From the NCBI GenBank assembly GCA_016297695.1, contig JAEDGC010000087.1, positions 1 through 5,114 of the forward strand: 5,114 nucleotides of DNA, given 5' to 3'. Source of the DNA: Bacilli bacterium. Lineage in GTDB: Bacteria > Bacillota_I > Bacilli_A > RF39 > UBA660. Within the stretch, counting starts at the first letter, position 1. The number at the start of each line of letters is the position of its first letter. Below the pieces are notes generated by a model. That model worked only from the letters and a program-made list of their open reading frames with translations. It did no database searches and was not told where the DNA came from. Position numbers and translations under genes: made by a program. Positions 1 to 4,675 of the stretch are shown in pieces.

Positions 1-11
1 AATTTATTCAT

Positions 12-40
12 AAGAAAACCTCTAGAAAAATCTAGGGGTT
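12..40 (-). terminator. Probable intrinsic terminator downstream of agrD
   Basis: Positions 17-26 and 31-40 are complementary and form a 10-bp stem around a 4-nt loop. On the minus strand one pair is a C-A mismatch; on the plus strand the same position is a G-U wobble. Read on the minus strand the stem is followed by TTTTCTT, a usable U-tract, so it most likely ends the agrBD transcript about 37 nt after the agrD stop. The plus-strand side has no good T-run. The 3' arm (minus strand) also contains AGAGG placed 7 nt before an ATG at 11-9, so the hairpin might instead mask the ribosome binding site of a next gene. Confidence 0.55.
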
Positions 41-53
41 TGTCTACACTCTG

Positions 54-81
54 AATAAAAATGTAAAATTACATTTTTATT
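54..81 (-). repeat. Perfect 13-bp AT-rich inverted repeat overlapping the agrD stop
   Basis: Positions 54-66 and 69-81 are exact reverse complements separated by 2 nt, so the minus-strand transcript can fold a long AT-rich hairpin. It includes the agrD stop codon (79-77). It is followed 14 nt later by the second hairpin at 17-40. It could be a weak terminator or an mRNA 3'-end stabiliser; its low GC makes a strong terminator doubtful. Confidence 0.5.
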
Positions 82-196
82 TTAATAATGATTCAGGGCA
101 TTCAGGTTCATCATAAAACCAACTTATACACCCAGTTGAAGCAGAAGCAGCAAGTAAAGATCCAATTGAAGCAATCAATCCGAAAAATAATTTCAT
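77..196 (-). CDS. agrD: AgrD-type cyclic peptide autoinducer precursor (39 aa)
   Basis: This is the precursor of a secreted cyclic (thiolactone) signal peptide that AgrB would trim and cyclise at the membrane. The start is ATG at 196-194, with GGAGG at 206-202 and 5 nt of spacing; the stop is TAA at 79-77. The layout is typical of AgrD: an N-terminal hydrophobic/amphipathic stretch (residues 2-19), a small-residue segment STG, the ring cysteine C23, a hydrophobic core ISWFY (24-28), and an acidic, proline-containing tail (DEPECPESLLK, 29-39) like the D/E-rich tail of staphylococcal and clostridial AgrD. It starts 31 nt after agrB, almost certainly on the same transcript. If cleavage falls before D29, as in S. 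aureus AgrD before its acidic tail, the ring is C23-Y28, six residues. A second cysteine, C33, lies in the discarded tail. Identification rests on gene pairing and layout, since the peptide is too short for strong homology. Confidence 0.88.
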   Translation of the reverse strand: MKLFFGLIASIGSLLAASASTGCISWFYDEPECPESLLK

Positions 197-227
197 ACAT
201 ACCTCCATTTCTAGTCTGTTTTATAAA

Positions 228-833
228 TTAATTCAAACCATTTTTATACTTCTTATAATTATTAAATGGTATTTTAAATAATTTATAAGTTAATGGATTA
301 ATTGAAATAGTACTCATAATATAAGAAAAGAATATACAATTATTAATTAGAGAATTTTTGGATAAGATTACAACAAACATAAGAGTTGTTGAAATTATTA
401 ATGTTAATAATTTATCAATAATTCTTTTCTTTTTATTTATTAATGGCTTTTTAGGAGTATCAGCTGGAGCCCAAATTATGAAACACACAAAAGCAATAGT
501 ACTCATAATTAATATATAAATTTTTTTAATCACAAAATATTTTATTAATAAAGGAAAAGCTCCATAAGTTAGGATTGAAGCAACCCAACAATGGGAACTT
601 TTTTTTGCATGAATACCATGTGAAAATAGTCGAAGAAGTAAATAGAATCCCATTAGAATTATAGTTTCTTTAAATGTTTTTAGAAAAAGTGACATAAGCA
701 ATATACCTATTGTTTTTGTAATAACAGTATACAAAACTTCTAAACCATATTTAATTTTGATTTTTTCTGTATTTGATAACTGGTAATATTTAGAAATATA
801 ATTCAAATTTTTATCGGCAAATACTTCTCTCAT
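228..833 (-). CDS. agrB: AgrB accessory gene regulator: membrane cysteine endopeptidase
   Basis: Integral membrane protease that removes the C-terminal tail of AgrD and makes the thiolactone ring. Length 201 aa is normal for AgrB. The catalytic pair is visible as H75 (in SHGIHAKK) and C82 (in SSHCW), seven residues apart like H77/C84 of S. aureus AgrB. The family APAD-type loop is at 122-133 (APADTPKKPL followed by basic residues). Hydrophobic stretches near 41-54, 57-70, 85-102, 105-122, 140-158 and 163-180 fit a protein with several membrane passes. The start ATG at 833-831 has AGAGG at 846-842, 8 nt upstream. The C-terminus is lysine/asparagine-rich (NNYKKYKNGLN), as in many clostridial members. 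agrD follows after 31 nt. No histidine kinase (AgrC) or response regulator (AgrA) is in view, so the target of the signal is unknown here. Confidence 0.93.
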   Translation of the reverse strand: MREVFADKNLNYISKYYQLSNTEKIKIKYGLEVLYTVITKTIGILLMSLFLKTFKETIILMGFYLLLRLFSHGIHAKKSSHCWVASILTYGAFPLLIKYFVIKKIYILIMSTIAFVCFIIWAPADTPKKPLINKKKRIIDKLLTLIISTTLMFVVILSKNSLINNCIFFSYIMSTISINPLTYKLFKIPFNNYKKYKNGLN

Positions 834-860
834 TTATCATACCTCTTTATTAACAAGGTC

Positions 861-866
861 ATTATA
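861..866 (-). promoter_or_regulatory. Candidate -10 element for agrBD
   Basis: A perfect TATAAT lies on the minus strand at 866-861, about 27 nt before the agrB start, leaving a leader of roughly 20 nt. The region 17 nt upstream reads AACTTT, a poor -35, so the promoter would be weak or activator-dependent. A second minus-strand TATAAT at 953-948, also without a clear -35, is an alternative. The base composition makes chance matches easy. Confidence 0.35.
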
Positions 867-900
867 AAATTTTTTTTATAAAAAAAGTTATTTATTGCTT

Positions 901-932
901 TAAATGTTTTTTAAAAAACATTTATTAATGTT
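901..932. repeat. 24-bp perfect palindrome plus a third AATGTT half-site between agrB and csp
   Basis: Positions 901-924 are a perfect palindrome (arms TAAATGTTTTTT and its complement). The right arm's AACATT (917-922) is followed four bases later by AATGTT (927-932), making a second, overlapping inverted repeat. The AATGTT word thus occurs at 903-908 and 927-932 direct, and at 917-922 inverted. It lies upstream of both divergent genes and about 35-65 bp upstream of the agrBD -10 candidate, a plausible place for a regulator site. AgrA-type LytTR regulators bind direct repeats, but the 24-bp spacing here is longer than I would expect. The AT-only composition means chance is possible. Confidence 0.4.
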
Positions 933-995
933 AAAAAAGAAATTTAAATTATAAAATATTATTTTAAACAAAATTAAATATATTTAAAACAAAAT

Positions 996-1026
996 ACGAC
1001 AAAAAATATTAAAGAAGTAGTATCAT
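996..1026 (+). promoter_or_regulatory. Weak candidate promoter for csp
   Basis: TATCAT at 1021-1026 could be the -10 and ACGACA at 996-1001 the -35, with a long 19-bp spacer. This would give a leader of about 90 nt before the csp start, consistent with the long structured leaders of many cold-shock genes. Neither box is strong and other placements in this AT-rich stretch are possible. An inverted repeat, CGACAAA (997-1003) and TTTGTCG (1046-1052), flanks the predicted start of transcription. Confidence 0.25.
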
Positions 1027-1109
1027 CTATTTGTGTTTTGCAAAATTTGTCGAACTTATTTTGTTGAAACATCCTCGAGGCAGTAGTAAAGTTTTAGATG
1101 AAGGAAGAA

Positions 1110-1116
1110 GAGGTGA
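1110..1116 (+). promoter_or_regulatory. Strong Shine-Dalgarno deciding the GTG start of csp
   Basis: GAGGTGA matches seven consecutive bases of the anti-SD complement (AGGAGGTGATC) and is 5 nt from GTG at 1122. It lies inside the coding frame that would be used if translation began at ATG 1098, which argues for the shorter protein. Confidence 0.7.
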
Positions 1117-1121
1117 GATTA

Positions 1122-1337
1122 GTGAGAAGTAGAGTAAAATGGTTCAATAACGAAAAAGGTTATGGATTCCTTGAATATAATGACAAAGAAGATATTTTCG
1201 TTCATTATAGTGCAATTAATAAAGAAGGATATAAAACTCTTACAGAGGGTGCAATTGTTGAATTCAAATTAATTGAAACTCCAAAAGGATTACAAGCTAC
1301 TGATGTAGTTGAAGTGGAATTAGCTACAATTAAGTAG
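1122..1337 (+). CDS. csp: Cold-shock protein, single CSD domain (71 aa)
   Basis: Small OB-fold protein that binds single-stranded RNA/DNA and melts mRNA structure, acting in the cytoplasm. Numbered from the chosen start, the hallmark KWFNNEKGYGF is at 6-16, containing RNP1 (KGYGF, 12-16). RNP2 (DIFVHYSAI) is at 24-32, and the EGAIVEFKL strand and C-terminal TDVVEVEL follow. I chose GTG at 1122 because GAGGTGA (1110-1116) sits 5 nt upstream and the product then has the usual length of about 70 aa. An in-frame ATG at 1098 would give 79 aa, but its nearest GAGG is about 18 nt away and its extra residues (KEEEVRL) are encoded by the ribosome binding site itself. The protein is a little divergent, with FLEY instead of the usual FI. 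It is followed by hpf and secA on the same strand. The family call is secure; the particular csp paralogue is not. Confidence 0.93.
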   Translation: MRSRVKWFNNEKGYGFLEYNDKEDIFVHYSAINKEGYKTLTEGAIVEFKLIETPKGLQATDVVEVELATIK

Positions 1338-1346
1338 TTTTTTTTT
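1322..1346 (+). terminator. Short terminator-like hairpin at the csp stop
   Basis: AGCTAC (1322-1327) can pair with GTAGTT (1334-1339) over a 6-nt loop, with one G-U pair, and is followed by a T-run that ends at 1346. The stem includes the csp stop codon (1335-1337). The stem is short, so it may only attenuate transcription into hpf. Confidence 0.45.
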
Positions 1347-1354
1347 CGTAATAA

Positions 1355-1363
1355 TGTTATAAT
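1355..1363 (+). promoter_or_regulatory. Extended -10 promoter for hpf
   Basis: TGTTATAAT contains a perfect TATAAT (1358-1363) with the TGn extension, which can replace a good -35; the bases 17 nt upstream (TAGTTT) are not -35-like. Transcription would start near 1370, only about 15 nt before the hpf ATG and just ahead of its ribosome binding site AGGAAGGTGA. The housekeeping sigma factor is expected. It begins 9 nt after the csp T-run ends. Confidence 0.65.
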
Positions 1364-1384
1364 TAACCTAAGGAAGGTGATTAA

Positions 1385-1918
1385 ATGAAAATTAGTATAC
1401 GCGGTGATAAACTAGTTGTTACTAAGGCCATTAAAGAAACTATTGAAAGTAAATTGGAAAGGTTAGATAAATATTTTGAAAAAAATGCTGATATAACAGC
1501 ACATGTAGTGATTAAAGTCAAAAACTTAGATCAAACTATTGAAGTAACAATTCCAACTAACAGATTTACATTAAGAGCAGAAGAGACAAACGAAGATCTT
1601 TATTCTGCAATTGATAAAGTAATTGATAAATTAGAAAGACAAATTAGAAAAAATAAGACAAGATTAAATAATAAATATAAAAATGTAGACAAAATGGATA
1701 TTGTATTAGATTTTGATGTTGAAACAAATGAAGAAGAAAATATCAAAATTGTTAAAAGAAAAAACATTGAAATGAAACCAATGGATGAAGAAGAAGCAGT
1801 TTTACAATCAAGTTTATTAGGACATGATTTCTTTGTATTTAAAAATATTGATGAAGAATGTGTATCAGTTCTATATTTAAGAAAAGATGGAAGTTACGGA
1901 ATAATCAATGTTAAATAA
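1385..1918 (+). CDS. hpf: Long-form ribosome hibernation promoting factor (HPF/RaiA family)
   Basis: Cytoplasmic factor that binds the 30S decoding centre and, through its C-terminal domain, pairs two ribosomes into inactive 100S dimers in stationary phase or stress. At 177 aa it has both domains of the long form. The N-terminal S30AE/Sigma-54-modulation fold is about residues 1-95 (MKISIRGDKL start; basic helix LERQIRKNKTRLNNK at 83-97). A charged linker covers about 96-122. The C-terminal dimerisation domain is about 123-177, with the conserved KPMDEEEAVLQ (131-141), LGHDFFVFKN (145-154) and LYLRKDGSYGII (163-174) segments. The ATG at 1385 has AGGAAGGTGA a few bases upstream. hpf next to secA is a common Firmicute arrangement. 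Here it appears to have its own extended -10 promoter and a strong terminator after it. Confidence 0.96.
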   Translation: MKISIRGDKLVVTKAIKETIESKLERLDKYFEKNADITAHVVIKVKNLDQTIEVTIPTNRFTLRAEETNEDLYSAIDKVIDKLERQIRKNKTRLNNKYKNVDKMDIVLDFDVETNEEENIKIVKRKNIEMKPMDEEEAVLQSSLLGHDFFVFKNIDEECVSVLYLRKDGSYGIINVK

Positions 1919-1920
1919 CA

Positions 1921-1946
1921 AAAAGAGTTTAAAACTCTTTTTTTTT
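1921..1946 (+). terminator. Intrinsic terminator after hpf
   Basis: Positions 1921-1930 (AAAAAGAGTT) pair perfectly with 1934-1943 over a 3-nt loop, and a run of eight T bases ends at 1946. It starts 2 nt after the hpf stop codon. It is a standard intrinsic terminator, although only three of its ten pairs are G-C. It should reduce readthrough into secA. Confidence 0.75.
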
Positions 1947-1947
1947 A

Positions 1948-1956
1948 TGTTACAAT
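1948..1956 (+). promoter_or_regulatory. Extended -10 promoter for secA
   Basis: TGTTACAAT is a TGn-extended -10 (TACAAT at 1951-1956, one mismatch to consensus). It is almost identical to the hpf promoter TGTTATAAT and sits just after the hpf terminator T-run. The -35 position falls inside the terminator hairpin. Transcription would begin near 1963, leaving a leader of about 17 nt that includes GGAG (1966-1969). Confidence 0.6.
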
Positions 1957-1979
1957 AACTATTATGGAGATGATTATAA

Positions 1980-4460
1980 ATGGGCATATTTAGAAAACTA
2001 ATTGACTCAGAATATAAAGAATTAAAAAGGTTTGAAAAAATAGCAGAAGAAGTATTTGCACTTGATGAAGAAATGCAAGCTATGACTGATAATGAATTAA
2101 AAGCAAAAACAAATGAATTTAAAGAGATACTAGAAAAAAATGGTGGCGATTTAGAAGAAATTGTTGTACCAGCATTTGCAGTAGTAAGAGAAGCTGCTTA
2201 TCGTGTAATTGGTGAAAAACCATATTTTGTTCAAGTTGTTGGAGGTCTTGCTATTCATTATGGTAATATAGCTGAAATGAAAACTGGTGAGGGTAAAACT
2301 TTAACTGAAACAATGCCAACTTATTTAAATGCTTTAACAGGTAAAGGTGTTCATATAATTACTGTTAATGAATTTTTAGCTAAACGTGACTCTGAATGGA
2401 TGGGAAATATTTTTAGATTTCTTGGATTAACAGTTGGATTAAATTTAAGAGAAATGAGCCCTCAAGCAAAACAAGCGGCGTATAATTGTGATGTATTGTA
2501 TTCAACTAATAATGAAATTGGTTTTGATTATTTAAGAGATAACATGGTTGCAATAAAAGAAGATCGTGTTCAAAGACCACTTAATTTTTGTATTGTGGAT
2601 GAAGTTGATTCAATTTTAATAGACGAAGCTCGTACACCGCTTATAATATCTGGTGGACAAGTAAATTCTGCTAATTTATATATCGATGCAAATAGTGCAG
2701 TACAAAAACTTACAAATGAAGAAGATTATACAATAGATGAAAAAACTAAAAATGTTTCACTTACAGAAGAAGGAAGTAAAAAGATTGAAAAAATAATGCA
2801 TATTGCTAATTTATATGATATAAATAATCAATCGTTAGTACACCATATTAATAATGCTTTAAAAGCTAATTATGGATTTCATAAAGATGTAGATTATGTT
2901 GTTGAGAATGGTGAAGTAATAATAGTTGATCAATTTACTGGACGTTTAATGCATGGTAGACAATTTAGCGAAGGATTACATCAAGCATTAGAAGCTAAAG
3001 AAAAAGTAAAAATCAATGCTGAAACTAAAACTATGGCAACAATTACATTCCAAAACTTATTTAGAATGTATAATAAACTATCTGGTATGACAGGAACAGC
3101 TAAAACTGAAGAAGAAGAATTTAGAAATATTTATAATATGTATGTTATTTGTATACCAACAAATAAACCTATAGCAAGAATTGATTATCCAGATTTAGTA
3201 TATTCTAATGAAAATGGAAAATATAAAGCTATTGTTAAATTTATAAAAGAAATTCACGAGAAAGGTCAACCAATATTAGTTGGTACTATTTCAGTTGAAA
3301 ATAATGAAAAATTATCTAAATTACTAGATAAAGCTGGATTAAAACATGAAGTGTTAAACGCTAAGAATCATCAAAGAGAAGCAGAGATCATCGCAAAAGC
3401 TGGAGAAAAAGGTGCTATAACAATTGCAACTAACATGGCTGGACGTGGTACAGATATCAAACTTGGTGAAGGAGTAGTTGAACTTGGTGGTTTATGTGTA
3501 ATTGGTACTGAAAGGCATGAATCACGTCGTATTGATAACCAACTTCGTGGACGTTCAGGACGTCAAGGTGATGTTGGTATGAGCCAATTCTTTGTATCTT
3601 TTGAAGATGACTTAATGAGAAGATTTGGAACAGATAAAATTAAAAATATGATTGAATCTTTAGGAATAACAGATGATCAATGTATACGTTCTAAAGCTTT
3701 GACTAAAAGTATAGAAACAGCTCAAAAGAAAGTTGAAGGAAATAACTTTGATATGCGTAAAAATTTACTTGATTATGATAATGTAATGAATCAACAAAGA
3801 GATATCATCTATTCAAGAAGAAACGAAATACTTGATGAAGAAAATATTCATGATAGAGTACTAGAAACTTTTAGAGAAGCAATCGAAGGATTAGTTAATG
3901 CTCATATTGAACCAGAAGGATATATAACAGAAGACGATAAAAAAGAAATTATAGAATATGTAACAACTAATTATTTAAAGAAAAATAAATTGTCTTTTGA
4001 AAATGTAAAAGATTTAAATGATAACGAATTAATTGATTATATTTACGATTTATTAATTAAAGATTACAATGATAAAATAAAAGATGCTCCAAGATTTGAT
4101 GAATTCGAAAAAGCTATTTCTTTAAGAATTATTGATAATTTGTGGGTAGATCATATAACTGCAATGGAACAACTAAAAGAAGCAATTATGTTAAGAGGTT
4201 ATGGACAAGTTAATCCATTACAAGCTTATACAATTGAAGGATATGAATTATTTGATGAATTAGAGAATAAAATAAATTCTAGTATTGCCCAATTCTTACT
4301 TAAAGCAAGTATTGAACAAAATGTTGAAAGAAAACAAGTTAATAAAGAAGGTAAGACTAATAGGGATAAAGGAATAACTATTCAATCTAAAAAAGTTGGA
4401 AGAAATGAACAATGCCCATGTGGCTCAGGGAAAAAATATAAACAATGCTGTGGTAAGTAG
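1980..4460 (+). CDS. secA: Preprotein translocase ATPase SecA
   Basis: Motor ATPase of the general secretion pathway; it docks on SecYEG at the inner face of the membrane and drives unfolded preproteins across. The 826 aa form a complete SecA. NBD1 carries Walker A MKTGEGKT (100-107) and Walker B VDEVDSILIDEARTPLIISG (206-225). The preprotein cross-linking domain is about 226-367, followed by SGMTGTAKTE (368-377). NBD2 carries GRGTDI (488-493) and the arginine-finger motif QLRGRSGRQGD (521-531). The helical scaffold/wing region is about 566-775, with LLDYDNVMNQQR (596-607) and RGYGQVNPLQAY (739-750). The tail ends in an SEC-C zinc motif, CPCGSGKKYKQCC (C812, C814, C823, C824). The ATG at 1980 follows GGAG (1966-1969) by 10 nt. 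No frameshift or missing motif is seen. A small oddity is AIHYG (91-95) where LHEG is usual before GNIAEMKT. The following gene is an integrase, not prfB. Confidence 0.99.
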   Translation: MGIFRKLIDSEYKELKRFEKIAEEVFALDEEMQAMTDNELKAKTNEFKEILEKNGGDLEEIVVPAFAVVREAAYRVIGEKPYFVQVVGGLAIHYGNIAEMKTGEGKTLTETMPTYLNALTGKGVHIITVNEFLAKRDSEWMGNIFRFLGLTVGLNLREMSPQAKQAAYNCDVLYSTNNEIGFDYLRDNMVAIKEDRVQRPLNFCIVDEVDSILIDEARTPLIISGGQVNSANLYIDANSAVQKLTNEEDYTIDEKTKNVSLTEEGSKKIEKIMHIANLYDINNQSLVHHINNALKANYGFHKDVDYVVENGEVIIVDQFTGRLMHGRQFSEGLHQALEAKEKVKINAETKTMATITFQNLFRMYNKLSGMTGTAKTEEEEFRNIYNMYVICIPTNKPIARIDYPDLVYSNENGKYKAIVKFIKEIHEKGQPILVGTISVENNEKLSKLLDKAGLKHEVLNAKNHQREAEIIAKAGEKGAITIATNMAGRGTDIKLGEGVVELGGLCVIGTERHESRRIDNQLRGRSGRQGDVGMSQFFVSFEDDLMRRFGTDKIKNMIESLGITDDQCIRSKALTKSIETAQKKVEGNNFDMRKNLLDYDNVMNQQRDIIYSRRNEILDEENIHDRVLETFREAIEGLVNAHIEPEGYITEDDKKEIIEYVTTNYLKKNKLSFENVKDLNDNELIDYIYDLLIKDYNDKIKDAPRFDEFEKAISLRIIDNLWVDHITAMEQLKEAIMLRGYGQVNPLQAYTIEGYELFDELENKINSSIAQFLLKASIEQNVERKQVNKEGKTNRDKGITIQSKKVGRNEQCPCGSGKKYKQCCGK

Positions 4461-4483
4461 CGATAAATAAAGGGTTTGCGAGG

Positions 4484-4606
4484 ATTTTGTCCACGTAAAA
4501 AACACTCAAAAATGGCTATTTGTCCACATTTTGTCCACGTAAATTTAAGATTGTGGACAAAAATGCATAATTTATATGAAAATTTAGTATATTATTCGTG
4601 GACAAC
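4484..4606. repeat. Cluster of five TTGTCCAC octamers, likely integrase or regulator binding sites
   Basis: Five exact copies of TTGTCCAC lie within 120 bp: forward at 4487-4494, 4520-4527 and 4531-4538, and inverted (GTGGACAA) at 4553-4560 and 4598-4605. Copies 1 and 3 extend to an identical 16-mer, ATTTTGTCCACGTAAA (4484-4499 and 4528-4543). Copies 3 and 4 form a 10-bp inverted repeat over a 14-nt spacer. First-base offsets are 0, 33, 44, 66 and 111. Location between secA and an integrase start suggests arm-type or accessory sites for the recombinase, or operators for a repressor of it. Copies 2 and 4 (TTGTCCACA) are one base from the DnaA box TTATCCACA, so DnaA binding is a weaker alternative. 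This cluster is the main content of the gene-free stretch between secA and the integrase. Confidence 0.85.
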
Positions 4607-4615
4607 ACGTTAGAT

Positions 4616-4646
4616 AAAAGTCATCAAAATTTGATGGCTTTTTGTT
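4616..4646 (+). terminator. Strong intrinsic terminator between secA and the integrase
   Basis: Positions 4616-4627 (AAAAGTCATCAA) pair with 4631-4642 (TTGATGGCTTTT) as a 12-bp stem with one G-U pair and a 3-nt loop, followed by TTTTTGTTT overlapping the stem end. No other hairpin follows secA, so this is the likely end of secA transcription, though it is about 155 nt past the stop codon. It lies only 29 nt before the integrase start, with little room for a promoter in between. Confidence 0.75.
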
Positions 4647-4675
4647 TACCATAAATTAGGAAAGAGGTACAAAGA

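Noticed and set aside
811..840. ATG at 840-838 on the minus strand as an alternative agrB start
   Set aside because: It is in another frame and reaches a stop within ten codons; it is also too close to AGAGG.
1098..1121. ATG at 1098 as the csp start (79 aa)
   Set aside because: No suitably spaced ribosome binding site, and the extension would translate the strong GAGGTGA that serves the GTG at 1122. It stays possible but less likely.
1980..4460. SecA2-type accessory translocase
   Set aside because: The protein keeps the full set of canonical motifs, the SEC-C zinc tail and hpf adjacency, all pointing to the housekeeping SecA.
4501..4600. A convincing sigma-A promoter for the integrase
   Set aside because: TGGACA (4555-4560) is a fair -35 but no -10 lies 16-18 bp away (GAAAAT at 17). 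TATATT (4588-4593) lacks a -35.
4484..4606. CRISPR-like array
   Set aside because: The repeats are 8-16 bp, in mixed orientation and unevenly spaced, with no spacer-length regularity and no cas genes in view.
4512..4613. A 33-codon open frame (starts MAICPHFVHV) running through the TTGTCCAC repeats
   Set aside because: There is no ribosome binding site and the sequence is made largely of the repeats; its coding look comes from repeat content.
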